18,485 bases of DNA from an uncultured Coriobacteriaceae bacterium (GCA_900551595.1 URWR01000014.1:1-18485), one strand, 5' to 3'. Numbered from the stretch's first letter, positions 8,683 to 15,853 are shown. A program made the numbers and translations. The notes: generated by a model not told the origin, from the letters alone.

Positions 8683-9156
8683 TTATCGAGTGATGTCGAT
8701 AACTTTAAGAGAGCGTTTTTTGCCTGCAGGAGTTGCGTACTCCACCATATCACCCTTAGAGGAGCCGATAAGAGCGGCACCTAAAGGAGATTCATTAGAG
8801 ATGCGATGACGAAGCGAGTTGGTTTCAGTAGTACCAACAATGGTGTAGGACTGACGCTTGCCTTTTTCGTCCTCAACCTCAACGGTACTTCCGATGGAAA
8901 CAACAATATGTGCGTTGGAAGACTCAGAGATGCGAGCAGAGGAAAGAATTGCACGAATTTCTGCTACACGAGCAGCGTTCTTGGATTGCTCCTCTTTTGC
9001 AGCATCATATTCTGCATTTTCGGAAAGGTCGCCGAAGTCACGAGCTTCCTTGATGCGTGCAATAATCTCAGCGTCTTTCTCTCCTTCACGCCACTCAAGC
9101 TCTTCTACAAGCTTGGCACGACCTTCTGGAGTGAGAATAATTTTATTGTTGTCCAT
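8683..9156 (-). CDS. greA: Transcription elongation factor GreA
   Basis: Binds in the secondary channel of RNA polymerase and stimulates cleavage of backtracked RNA. The 157 residues are the normal length. The N-terminal coiled coil (about 10-75) has the family tip sequence ARDFGDLSENAEYD, with D43 and E46 at the positions of the two essential acidic residues. The C-terminal FKBP-like domain ends in a GDMVEYATPAGKKRSLKV segment. The ATG is preceded by GGGAG at nine bases. It lies 36 bases after tatA on the same strand and is followed by a strong terminator, so tatA and greA probably form a short operon. greA next to lysS is a common arrangement in Gram-positive bacteria. Confidence 0.97.
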   Translation of the reverse strand: MDNNKIILTPEGRAKLVEELEWREGEKDAEIIARIKEARDFGDLSENAEYDAAKEEQSKNAARVAEIRAILSSARISESSNAHIVVSIGSTVEVEDEKGKRQSYTIVGTTETNSLRHRISNESPLGAALIGSSKGDMVEYATPAGKKRSLKVIDITR

Positions 9157-9192
9157 GTACTTAGGCTCCCGTTCGCACTACCTGTTGTAACT

Positions 9193-9486
9193 CTAAGCCT
9201 TATGAGAAGACGTCTTAGACTTCTTGGACTTCTTGTGCTCCACTACAGGAGACTCGTCCTCGTCGTCTTCGTCGTCCTCCTCCTCGTCATCTTCTTCGAC
9301 ATCCTCAACGTCTTCTTCTGGCTCGTCGTCCTCTTCCATACCCTCACGGATATTCTTTACGGTCTTGCCAAGAGAAGAGCCAAGCTGAGGCAGACGCTTA
9401 GGCCCAAAAATAATAAGTACGATTACGATGATAAGAAGCAGCTCAGGAATACCGAGTCCTGCTATCATGCTGAGTCCAGCAGTCAT
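9193..9486 (-). CDS. tatA: Sec-independent translocase subunit TatA/TatB-like
   Basis: Small membrane protein of the twin-arginine pathway, which exports folded proteins. With the chosen ATG it has 97 residues: one membrane helix (about 13-28), the FGPKRLP hinge (27-33), an amphipathic helix (34-50), then a run of nearly all Asp/Glu (51-79) and a Lys-rich end (84-97). The frame stays open to 9549, but the predicted transcription start is near 9548, the ATG at 9484-9486 has AGGA upstream, and the family N-terminus is short. A second ATG six codons further in is also possible. TatA and TatB cannot be told apart firmly from sequence; the FGPKRLP hinge and single copy favour TatA. tatC is not in the window. 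The strongly acidic tail is longer than in typical TatA. Confidence 0.9.
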   Translation of the reverse strand: MTAGLSMIAGLGIPELLLIIVIVLIIFGPKRLPQLGSSLGKTVKNIREGMEEDDEPEEDVEDVEEDDEEEDDEDDEDESPVVEHKKSKKSKTSSHKA

Positions 9487-9554
9487 GATTACGTCTTCCT
9501 CTCGTTGAGCAACAAGTATTGACGAGACATCAAAAATGTCACGTCGCACGCGTC

Positions 9555-9584
9555 AGTATAGCGGAGCATGACCATATCTCACAA
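9555..9584 (-). promoter_or_regulatory. Promoter for tatA-greA
   Basis: On the minus strand, TTGTGA (9579-9584) and TATACT (9555-9560) are separated by 18 bases and match the sigma-70 consensus at four of six and five of six positions. Transcription would start near 9548, leaving a leader of about 60 bases before the tatA ATG at 9486. This argues against the longer upstream reading of tatA. Confidence 0.6.
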
Positions 9585-9667
9585 GTTCAGCTCCATAAGT
9601 GCACAGGTATTTCAGTATCTTACACTCCACCATCACAGTATTTAAAAATTTGGGTCAATGGTAGGTA

Positions 9668-9682
9668 ACTCTCAATTAGAGT
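9668..9682. repeat. Short inverted repeat in the tatA / speE-like divergent spacer
   Basis: The arms ACTCT (9668-9672) and AGAGT (9678-9682) flank a five-base AT-rich centre. A tandem copy of TCTAACA follows at 9686-9699. Both lie 35-65 bases before the spermidine-synthase-like start and could be an operator, but five-base arms can occur by chance. No clear promoter for the plus-strand gene was found. Confidence 0.2.
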
Positions 9683-9732
9683 GTGTCTAACATCTAACAT
9701 ATTTCATCTCGATACTATCTTGGAGCGTTTCA

Positions 9733-10605
9733 ATGCCTGTTATTGCAGTACTAGCTGCAGAAATAGTCTTTGTCGTTGTCGTTTTTATTATTGGGAGATT
9801 GCTCATTCCACGTCTTCTCGCTTGGCGTGGTGTAAAGCTCGTCCGCAAAACTATGTTTGGACCGGCTTTAATTTTTGATGCTGAAGATGCAGACGGCACT
9901 CCCGTACGCCTGCTCAATGTGAATGGCACTTTTCAATCAGTCTGTTATATAGATAAAGATCTTCGTTTTGAGCTGAGCTGTATCTGCCAGCGCATTATGG
10001 CGGATGTTATTCGCCTAGCCCATGGACCGGGCAATGCAATCATTTTGGGTGGCGGAGGTTATTCGTTGCCAAAATATTTGGTTGCACACTATCCATACGC
10101 CCATATTGCTGTTGTCGAAATTGATCCTGCTATGACCAAGATTGCTCGAGAAGACTTTTTCCTTGATGATCTTATTGAGACCTACGACGCGATAGCATCA
10201 AACCGCTTAGAGCTTATCTGCGCTGACGGTTGGGACTGTTTACGAAAATATGCCGTTTCTGACGGAGAAGGACCTTATAAGCTGGTCGTAAATGACGCCT
10301 TCTCCGGCAAGCATCCGCTTGGCCCTATGGCAACTGATGAAGGGGCTCACATTATTCATGAGTGCCTTGCCAAAAATGGGATTTATCTAGCAAATCTCAT
10401 AGGCACTTGCGAAGGAAAAGGATCTCGCTATACCAAACAGACCCTTGCAACCTTTTCCAAGGAATTTGCTCATGTCTATTTCATTCCGGAACGGCCAAAT
10501 GAGCCCCATAGAAGATCGAGCAACACGATGGTAGCGGCCGATAAGCCGCTACCAATCGTAGACAATTTTGAAGGCGCATACGAAGTGCAACACAAAGCCT
10601 TATGA
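9733..10605 (+). CDS. Membrane-anchored spermidine-synthase-like protein
   Basis: 290 residues. An N-terminal hydrophobic helix (about 3-24) is followed by basic residues, which indicates a single membrane anchor with the rest in the cytoplasm. The remainder resembles the Rossmann-fold domain of polyamine aminopropyltransferases: nucleotide loop ILGGGGYSLP (104-113), the acidic residue in VVEIDP (E129), CADGWD (163-168) and VNDAFSG (186-192), where spermidine synthases carry their catalytic aspartate (D188). The ATG is preceded by TTGGAG at seven bases. No speD or arginine/ornithine decarboxylase gene is nearby, so the donor for aminopropyl transfer is unproven. Many such anchored homologues have no known substrate. 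It is divergent from tatA and converges on the nitroreductase gene, with 36 bases between the stops. Confidence 0.85.
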   Translation: MPVIAVLAAEIVFVVVVFIIGRLLIPRLLAWRGVKLVRKTMFGPALIFDAEDADGTPVRLLNVNGTFQSVCYIDKDLRFELSCICQRIMADVIRLAHGPGNAIILGGGGYSLPKYLVAHYPYAHIAVVEIDPAMTKIAREDFFLDDLIETYDAIASNRLELICADGWDCLRKYAVSDGEGPYKLVVNDAFSGKHPLGPMATDEGAHIIHECLAKNGIYLANLIGTCEGKGSRYTKQTLATFSKEFAHVYFIPERPNEPHRRSSNTMVAADKPLPIVDNFEGAYEVQHKAL

Positions 10606-10641
10606 GGTAAAAACTGCGTTTATTTGCCAAGAAATAAGTGC

Positions 10642-11178
10642 TTACTGCAAATCGGTAAACTGCTCCAGAGAAATCCGGCGACCATAGAGGTGCTTCTCCA
10701 TATCAACGGGTTCTTCGTCGGCATAGCCAATAGGCAATACATGGACTGGCTCAATCCCTTCAGGCAACGATAGAGCCTCTCGCATAGCAACCGGATCAAA
10801 ATGGCAAACCCAGCAAGTTCCCAAACCAAGATCCGTAGCCTGCATCATCATTTGATCGCACACGATAGTGGCGTCTATATCGGCATGACATTTCTGATCA
10901 TAGCCACGTACCCATGCATCTTCCGTTCGTACGCATACGACAAGTACAAGCGGAGCTCCAAACACAGATCCATCGCGCTCCATGCGACCAGTTGCCGCAG
11001 CAACACGCGACAAAACCTCAGGCGTATCACACACAGCTACGCGGGTTGGTTGATTGTTCACCGCACTGGGAGCAAGACGACCTGCCTCAAGGATGGCTTG
11101 GACCTTTTCGGGTTCCACTGGTGTTTTCTTATAACTTCTCACTGAATGACGTGTTGTAACCAGGTCGGCATAGGACAT
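10642..11178 (-). CDS. Nitroreductase family protein
   Basis: 178-residue FMN-dependent oxidoreductase of the nitroreductase superfamily, cytoplasmic, probably NAD(P)H-dependent. Visible family segments are the FMN-phosphate-binding RHSVRSY (10-16), GRLAPSAVNNQPTRV (33-47), GLGTCWVCHFDP in the second half and PIGYADEEP near the end. The length suits the compact branch of the family. The ATG has a near-perfect AAGGAGG (11185-11191) six bases upstream, so it is probably well translated. The substrate cannot be told from sequence; members reduce nitroaromatics, quinones, flavins or halogenated tyrosine. It is divergent from the flavodoxin gene across a 236-base spacer, which suggests but does not prove a shared redox role. 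Confidence 0.92.
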   Translation of the reverse strand: MSYADLVTTRHSVRSYKKTPVEPEKVQAILEAGRLAPSAVNNQPTRVAVCDTPEVLSRVAAATGRMERDGSVFGAPLVLVVCVRTEDAWVRGYDQKCHADIDATIVCDQMMMQATDLGLGTCWVCHFDPVAMREALSLPEGIEPVHVLPIGYADEEPVDMEKHLYGRRISLEQFTDLQ

Positions 11179-11332
11179 AGCTAGCCTCCTTATAAGCAGC
11201 TTCTAAGCGTTCTGATTTATCTGGGGTTCTACGATACTTAATAAATCGTCTTACCTGTCGATATATTCGGCGAACATAAGCGGAACCGTTATTTCTGCGC
11301 CTTAGAGTGAGTAGGGCAAAATATGGATACAT
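11129..11332 (-). CDS. Possible 67-residue basic small protein (doubtful)
   Basis: A short frame in the spacer upstream of the nitroreductase gene, overlapping its first 50 bases. The ATG (11330-11332) has AGGAG at five bases. The product would have 12 Arg, with a YVRRIYRQVRRF segment and a hydrophobic N-terminus. Against it: many Arg codons are AGA, AGG or CGA, unlike the CGC/CGT of neighbouring genes, the overlap is long, and no family is recognised. It may be chance or a gene remnant. Confidence 0.2.
   Translation of the reverse strand: MYPYFALLTLRRRNNGSAYVRRIYRQVRRFIKYRRTPDKSERLEAAYKEASYVLCRPGYNTSFSEKL
11231..11249. repeat. Inverted repeat in the nitroreductase / flavodoxin spacer
   Basis: ACGAT (11231-11235) and ATCGT (11245-11249) flank an AT-rich nine-base centre, about 50 bases before the nitroreductase start and 165 before the flavodoxin start. 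The 19-base dyad has the size of a typical dimeric repressor site, but the short arms make this a weak call. Apart from this and the doubtful small frame, nothing else is recognised in 11179-11414. Confidence 0.2.
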
Positions 11333-11414
11333 TACAGCTCCTACGATGGGTAGAAGTTCCCCTGTAATTGAGAAAGCCCACCCTGGCGTATTACATAAGA
11401 AACTGGTGAGTACT

Positions 11415-11987
11415 ATGAAATGTGCAGTGATTTGGGATAGTAAGACCGGCAACACTCAGACCTTAGGCGAGGCCCTTACACAGGATCTTGCAAGTGTAGA
11501 TGGCATAGAGCTTGTCTATGCTGGCCCGCTACATACTGCCACTGGTTCTGTTGCAATATCTACCACCGCTCTCGCTGATACTGATGCAATCCTTTTTGGA
11601 TTTTGGTGTGATAAAGGAGATTGCACAACCGACGCAGCACATTTCTTAAGCAGTCTCACCCATCAGCGGCTGTTTTTATTTGGCACAGCCGGTTTTGGTG
11701 GCTCGGCAGAATATTTCAACCAAATCTTACAGCGTGTGAAATCACATGTTCCCGACACTGTTACCCTGCTTGGAGAACGCATGTGCCAGGGCAAAATGGG
11801 GTCTTCGGTGCGCACTCGTTACGAACAAATGCTCAAAGAGGACCCAGACAATTCGCGTGTACGTGCGATGCTGGATAACTTTGACAAGGCGTTGTCACAT
11901 CCCGACTCACAAGATATTGCTTCGGTTATCTCAGCTGCTCATAAGGCGCTGGGACTGTGTTCACCTGAGAGCTCTAACTGTCAGTAG
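11415..11987 (+). CDS. Flavodoxin family protein (BilS-like)
   Basis: 190-residue flavodoxin-fold protein that probably binds FMN and carries electrons in the cytoplasm. The phosphate-binding loop is SKTGNT (9-14). A DAILFGFWCDKG segment (57-68), LFLFGTAGFGG (86-96) and GERMCQGKM (120-128) resemble the flavodoxin subgroup that includes BilS, the partner of bilirubin reductase BilR. No BilR-like gene is in the window, so a role in bilirubin reduction is not claimed. The ATG at 11415 is preceded by GGTGAG; the frame stays open upstream to a GTG at 11307, but that extension lacks a ribosome site and does not look like flavodoxin. Its last 14 bases overlap the end of the convergent DUF389 gene. 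Confidence 0.85.
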   Translation: MKCAVIWDSKTGNTQTLGEALTQDLASVDGIELVYAGPLHTATGSVAISTTALADTDAILFGFWCDKGDCTTDAAHFLSSLTHQRLFLFGTAGFGGSAEYFNQILQRVKSHVPDTVTLLGERMCQGKMGSSVRTRYEQMLKEDPDNSRVRAMLDNFDKALSHPDSQDIASVISAAHKALGLCSPESSNCQ

Positions 11988-12981
11988 ATAATGCCGCGTT
12001 GTGTTCTTCCACTACTGAAACATACACATCTTTATAGGTAACATTTGCTTTCGATAATGATTGAGCGAGGGTATACACGTCTGGCTCTTTATCTACACCA
12101 GCAATTTGAACATACAGCTCGTTATCATCAACAGATAGTGAAGTTACCCGATACCCCGCGTTATTCGCCCAGGAAGCCGTTATATCCTGGGCACGTCTTT
12201 CCATTTCGCCCGAACGCACAATGCCCATGCTTACATCCATGAAGAAAAGAACGAGCGCAATGGCAGCAATCGCCACCAATGCATACCATGCTGCGCGAGC
12301 ATCACTTACTGGCTTTTCTTCGCTATGAGGGATAAGACCCATAAGGAGATACACCACAGCACCCATAACTTGAATTGCAATAAAGTTGGCGACAAAAAGC
12401 AACAGTGCACCAATTGCCGCTTCTGGAGCTCCCTCATAAATACTTGCTCCAACTACACAAAGCGGCGGAACGATAGAAGCCGAAATGGCAACACCTGGTA
12501 AAGCATCAGGAATATCGCTTCGCATAGAAGCAAGTGCTGCCATAAACCCAGCTGCCAACGCAATTATCAAATCAACAAGACGAGGCGAGATGCGTGCCAG
12601 CACTTGCGTATTAGCATCCATATCAACAGCAACCGGTATGATCGCAGTAACCCCTATAGAAACCAATACAACAATTCCCATGCCTAGCAAGGTAAGACCA
12701 AGGGTGCGAAGAAGATCCCGCATTCGTCCAAGCGCAGTGGCAAGTGCCACGCCCAACATTGGAGACATGAGTGGAGCAATAAGCATAGCGCCAATGATAG
12801 TGGTGGATGAATCGGCTGCTACCCCCGCAGTTGCGACAACTGTTGCAGCAAGAAGGCGCAGAAAGAACATGGAATACTGACGTAAAGGATTGTCCACTTC
12901 AACAAATGTTGCCTGTTTAGCTCCTTCAAGAACCTGAGTATCCAGCTCACCGCCCAGGAGCATTTTAGAAAGTTTTGTCAT
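11974..12981 (-). CDS. DUF389 family membrane protein
   Basis: 335 residues. An N-terminal cytoplasmic stretch (about 1-37) is followed by several membrane helices that end near residue 255, then a C-terminal soluble region of about 80 residues. The segments DSSTTIIGAMLIAPLMSPML and DIPDALPGVAISASIVPPLC are characteristic of the DUF389 family (related to TIGR00341/TIGR00271). The function of this family is unknown; it is common in Actinobacteria and may be a transporter. The ATG is preceded by AAGGG. The gene follows EFR1 on the same strand after 84 bases and converges on the flavodoxin gene with a 14-base overlap of coding ends. No regulatory site is recognised. Confidence 0.93.
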   Translation of the reverse strand: MTKLSKMLLGGELDTQVLEGAKQATFVEVDNPLRQYSMFFLRLLAATVVATAGVAADSSTTIIGAMLIAPLMSPMLGVALATALGRMRDLLRTLGLTLLGMGIVVLVSIGVTAIIPVAVDMDANTQVLARISPRLVDLIIALAAGFMAALASMRSDIPDALPGVAISASIVPPLCVVGASIYEGAPEAAIGALLLFVANFIAIQVMGAVVYLLMGLIPHSEEKPVSDARAAWYALVAIAAIALVLFFMDVSMGIVRSGEMERRAQDITASWANNAGYRVTSLSVDDNELYVQIAGVDKEPDVYTLAQSLSKANVTYKDVYVSVVEEHNAALSTDS

Positions 12982-13051
12982 AGTGCCGCCCTTCGTTCAT
13001 GCGACCACTCGATCAATCTTTCTGCCTTGTTGAACTATCCCTTATAACAGT

Positions 13052-13075
13052 CAGAAAAACCGTCCCTACAGGAAC
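13052..13075 (-). terminator. Weak terminator at the end of the EFR1 gene
   Basis: A 5-bp stem with one wobble pair (arms 13062-13066 and 13071-13075) and a four-base loop, followed on the minus strand by GG and TTTTT (13055-13059). It includes the EFR1 stop codon. The stem is short, so it may be leaky or a coincidence. Confidence 0.35.
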
Positions 13076-13854
13076 AGCTCATTCTCTCTGCGACCAGCAC
13101 AAGCTTTCTTGAGTACAGCACTCACCGTCGCAAGCATGACACCGCTCACTGCACGTGCATTGTGTGGGCACACCGAAACACAGCGCATACACGAGATACA
13201 GCGTTCGCTATCGATCTTGTGACAATCCTCAGCATCGATTGCTTGTACTGGACATGCCTTGGCACATATCCCGCAGTTAACACATGCTTTGCTCGCCTTA
13301 GGCACCATTCCGGAACCGCCAGCCTCCTTGTAGGGACGGTTACCCGGGATTGCAGGTTGCTCAACTGCTTCTCCCGTTGCGCAAATTTGTAGGCGTTCAG
13401 CAATACGATCAGCAAAGGATGTGAGCTCTTCAAAATCAGCAGCATCAGGTCGACCAGCAGCAACAGAGCGAACAATGGAATGCTCAGCGATCGCCGCTAC
13501 AGCCGCCACAACGACAAACCCAGCTCCGCGCACCACATCTTCAAATTCAACAAGCGTATCTTCAAATGCACGGTTACCGTACACACATACGAGAATTGCG
13601 GTCGCGCCATGGCCGTTTATCTGAGAAAGCCGCTCCGTCGCTGTAGATGGCATGCGACCACCAAAAGACGGCACGGCAATAACCACCACATCATCAGAGG
13701 AAATCTCAACCAAATGAGCATTGAAAGCAGGATTTACCAAATCAACAACTTGCCGATCTGCTATATCACAACATTCTGCTAAACGAGCGGTAAGCTTATC
13801 TGCAACTTTTTCTGTTCCACCCGTCGGACTAAATACAATTTCAACCATACTCAT
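13066..13854 (-). CDS. EFR1-type flavodoxin/bis-[4Fe-4S] ferredoxin fusion
   Basis: 262 residues with the chosen start. An N-terminal flavodoxin-like domain (about 1-155) has the phosphate loop SPTGGT (9-14). The C-terminal domain has two classical [4Fe-4S] motifs: C191, C194, C197, C201 and C219, C222, C225, C229. This is the EFR1 architecture, an anaerobe electron carrier whose flavin and clusters sit in one chain, in the cytoplasm. Three ATGs lie close together; the one at 13852-13854 has GAGAGG at about nine bases, while the first ATG (13861-13863) directly abuts that site and the third (13846-13848) is too far from it. It lies 82 bases after the Elp3 gene on the same strand with no clear terminator between, so co-transcription is plausible. 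A role as reductant for the radical-SAM neighbour is inference only. Confidence 0.93.
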   Translation of the reverse strand: MSMVEIVFSPTGGTEKVADKLTARLAECCDIADRQVVDLVNPAFNAHLVEISSDDVVVIAVPSFGGRMPSTATERLSQINGHGATAILVCVYGNRAFEDTLVEFEDVVRGAGFVVVAAVAAIAEHSIVRSVAAGRPDAADFEELTSFADRIAERLQICATGEAVEQPAIPGNRPYKEAGGSGMVPKASKACVNCGICAKACPVQAIDAEDCHKIDSERCISCMRCVSVCPHNARAVSGVMLATVSAVLKKACAGRRENELFL

Positions 13855-13936
13855 GACGATCATCCTCTCGTCACTTGGCTTTCCTTCTGAATCTACAGAC
13901 GCACTGCTCGTATCTACTCCAAGGTTATCCCATCAA

Positions 13937-15742
13937 TTATTTCAACTCTTTTTGCTGATAAAGACCGTGAGTTGAAAAACCAAGTTCCTGATAGTATGCG
14001 CGTGTGCCAACAGCACTGATCACATTGATACGCTCATAGCCCGCCTCTCGCGCAATTGTGCAAGCACGATCGATAAGCTTGTGTCCAAGACCATGATGTT
14101 GAGCTGTCGTGCCCGCTTCACCAACTCGCTCAGCAGTGCCGTACACATGCACCTCACGAATCATGGCTTCCTCAGGCGCAGGCGACAAGTTCTGCTCATC
14201 GGCAAGCTGCTCAAGAGCCTTGCGATTTGGTAGAGAAAGGCGTAAGAACCCAACAATCTGGTTCTGAGGCGTCACCCACTGCAGGAAGTATTCATTCGTC
14301 ACGTTTGTCTGGTAGCTCACTTCCGCCAACTTAAGCTCATGCATATCCACTTTGCTTGTAGCAATCTCACGGAAGCGGATCTCACGTACGTGTTCACCTG
14401 TATGTGCACAGCGCTCAGCAACACGACGCTCTACAAGTTGGCGCAGGTTAGGCTTCTTGTTGCCAGCCACAATATCGCCAGTGGAAAAGTCTCGAATCAT
14501 ACGCGATACGCGACAAAAGACAGGTGTTGTAAGTACGTCTGTTGTAAGCACATCTACCAGATCGTCCTCTGAGTAAGGCTTCCAGTCACCTTTGCGCCAA
14601 CGACTCATGAGATGAGAACTCTCGATAAGTGCGCAGGGATAAAGCTTGATTTCGTCTGGCAGAAATGCCTGATTGGTCACAAAGTGCTCGTAGTCGTCTT
14701 TATCAGCTTCGGGTGTTGCGCCGAGAAGATTGACCATAAAGTGAGCGTGTACTTTAAAACCAAATAAGCGCAACAAGTTAAATGCTCGCTCTATCTGCTC
14801 GACACGAATGCCGCGCCCGTTGGCATTAAGAATCTCCTGCCGCGTGCTCTGAACTCCCATTTGGATTTTGGTTGCACCCATGCGGCGGATACGAACAAGA
14901 GCTTCGGGTGTTATAGCGTCAGGACGCGTTTCTATTACGAGCCCAACCACCCGGTGGCGTGCATGCTCGTTGCGCGTATGTTCATACTCAAGATCTGCCC
15001 AGGTAGCAGTCTGTGCTTGTGCTGCATCGCAGAAAGCTTGATTGCTCAGATAGAGACGGTCTACCGCCTGGTTATAGGTAAGCTCACCAGCGCTTACAGC
15101 ACGCTGAACCTCAGCAATTTCAGCGGCATCTACATCTGGCTCATTGGTCAATGCGGCAAACGTGTGAGCGTCCACGGATGCCTCATCGTTGAGAGCGCGA
15201 AAGAGTTCACGCATAAACCAGAGCTGATAGGTCTCCGGATAATCGCTCCATGTTCCACCGAGCACAATGAGCTCAATTTTGTCTGTTGCATGCCCCATTT
15301 GTCGGAGAGCTGTTAGTCGTGCAGCCACCTGACGATACGGATTAAAACTTGCCTTCACAGCACGAGCACAGGCAGGCTCATCGGCAAGATAACTCTTGGG
15401 ACAACGAACATCGCTCGGACAAAAAACGCATGAACCAGAACAAGGCCATGGTTTCGTGATTACCGTAATCGTTGCCACACCGGAGGCAGAACGACGTGGC
15501 TTCATACGCAGAACCGCAAGGAGGCTCCGTTCAAGCTCAGGTGTAATGTGCCAGCTCTGCCAGAGCTCAGGATCCTCATTTTTGACGCGATGATAGTATG
15601 GCAATAAACGGCGCTTGGCAAAAGCGCCTTTGTCCTTGCCAGTACGACGAGCCGCAGCATGCATGAGCTTGACGAGTGTATTCTCGTCCACCTCTTTACC
15701 GCATCGCAGCAGCTCCACAATCTGTTGAATAATCTCATCCAT
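13937..15742 (-). CDS. elp3: Elp3-like radical SAM / GNAT tRNA U34 modification enzyme
   Basis: 601 residues, slightly longer than the roughly 550 of eukaryotic and archaeal Elp3. The N-terminal radical SAM domain has the cluster motif TKPWPCSGSCVFCP with C101, C105 and C108, followed by PKSYLADEPACARA (115-128), the counterpart of the PKSYxxxEPxxxRA segment in Elp3. GLVIETRPD and KIQMGVQS are further radical-SAM core segments. The C-terminal acetyltransferase domain (about 470-601) has REVHVYG, HHGLGHKLI and VISAVGTRAYYQELGF, close to the eukaryotic Elp3 ending. In studied members the enzyme uses acetyl-CoA and SAM to build cm5U at the wobble uridine of tRNAs. The start has no Shine-Dalgarno site and may be leaderless. 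It is divergent from the Trm9-like methyltransferase gene; EFR1 follows downstream. Confidence 0.95.
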   Translation of the reverse strand: MDEIIQQIVELLRCGKEVDENTLVKLMHAAARRTGKDKGAFAKRRLLPYYHRVKNEDPELWQSWHITPELERSLLAVLRMKPRRSASGVATITVITKPWPCSGSCVFCPSDVRCPKSYLADEPACARAVKASFNPYRQVAARLTALRQMGHATDKIELIVLGGTWSDYPETYQLWFMRELFRALNDEASVDAHTFAALTNEPDVDAAEIAEVQRAVSAGELTYNQAVDRLYLSNQAFCDAAQAQTATWADLEYEHTRNEHARHRVVGLVIETRPDAITPEALVRIRRMGATKIQMGVQSTRQEILNANGRGIRVEQIERAFNLLRLFGFKVHAHFMVNLLGATPEADKDDYEHFVTNQAFLPDEIKLYPCALIESSHLMSRWRKGDWKPYSEDDLVDVLTTDVLTTPVFCRVSRMIRDFSTGDIVAGNKKPNLRQLVERRVAERCAHTGEHVREIRFREIATSKVDMHELKLAEVSYQTNVTNEYFLQWVTPQNQIVGFLRLSLPNRKALEQLADEQNLSPAPEEAMIREVHVYGTAERVGEAGTTAQHHGLGHKLIDRACTIAREAGYERINVISAVGTRAYYQELGFSTHGLYQQKELK

Positions 15743-15748
15743 AGCCCG

Positions 15749-15754
15749 ATTCTA
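15749..15754 (-). promoter_or_regulatory. Candidate -10 box for a leaderless elp3 transcript
   Basis: TAGAAT on the minus strand matches the -10 consensus at five of six positions and ends six bases before the A of the elp3 ATG, so transcription could begin at the start codon itself. No Shine-Dalgarno-like sequence precedes the ATG, which agrees with this. The -35 region is poor. Confidence 0.35.
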
Positions 15755-15853
15755 ACGCAGACATTGCAAGCTATGGCACACCAGCTCTGCAAGAATATGA
15801 GCTTCCAAAGAAAGCAGCACACAGCCCACGAGTAGCTCGAAATAAGGAAACAC

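Noticed and set aside
8806..9522. Long plus-strand frame opposite greA and tatA with a very hydrophobic C-terminal part
   Set aside because: It is the antisense of two clear genes. Its hydrophobic run is simply the complement of the Asp/Glu codons in the TatA tail, and no ribosome site or family match supports it.
9487..9549. Twenty-one-residue N-terminal extension of TatA
   Set aside because: The predicted transcription start is near 9548, and TatA proteins begin just before their membrane helix.
10620..10637. AT-only hairpin between the convergent speE-like and nitroreductase genes
   Set aside because: The stem TTATTT/AAATAA is six A-T pairs with a six-base loop and no T-run after it, too weak to call a terminator.
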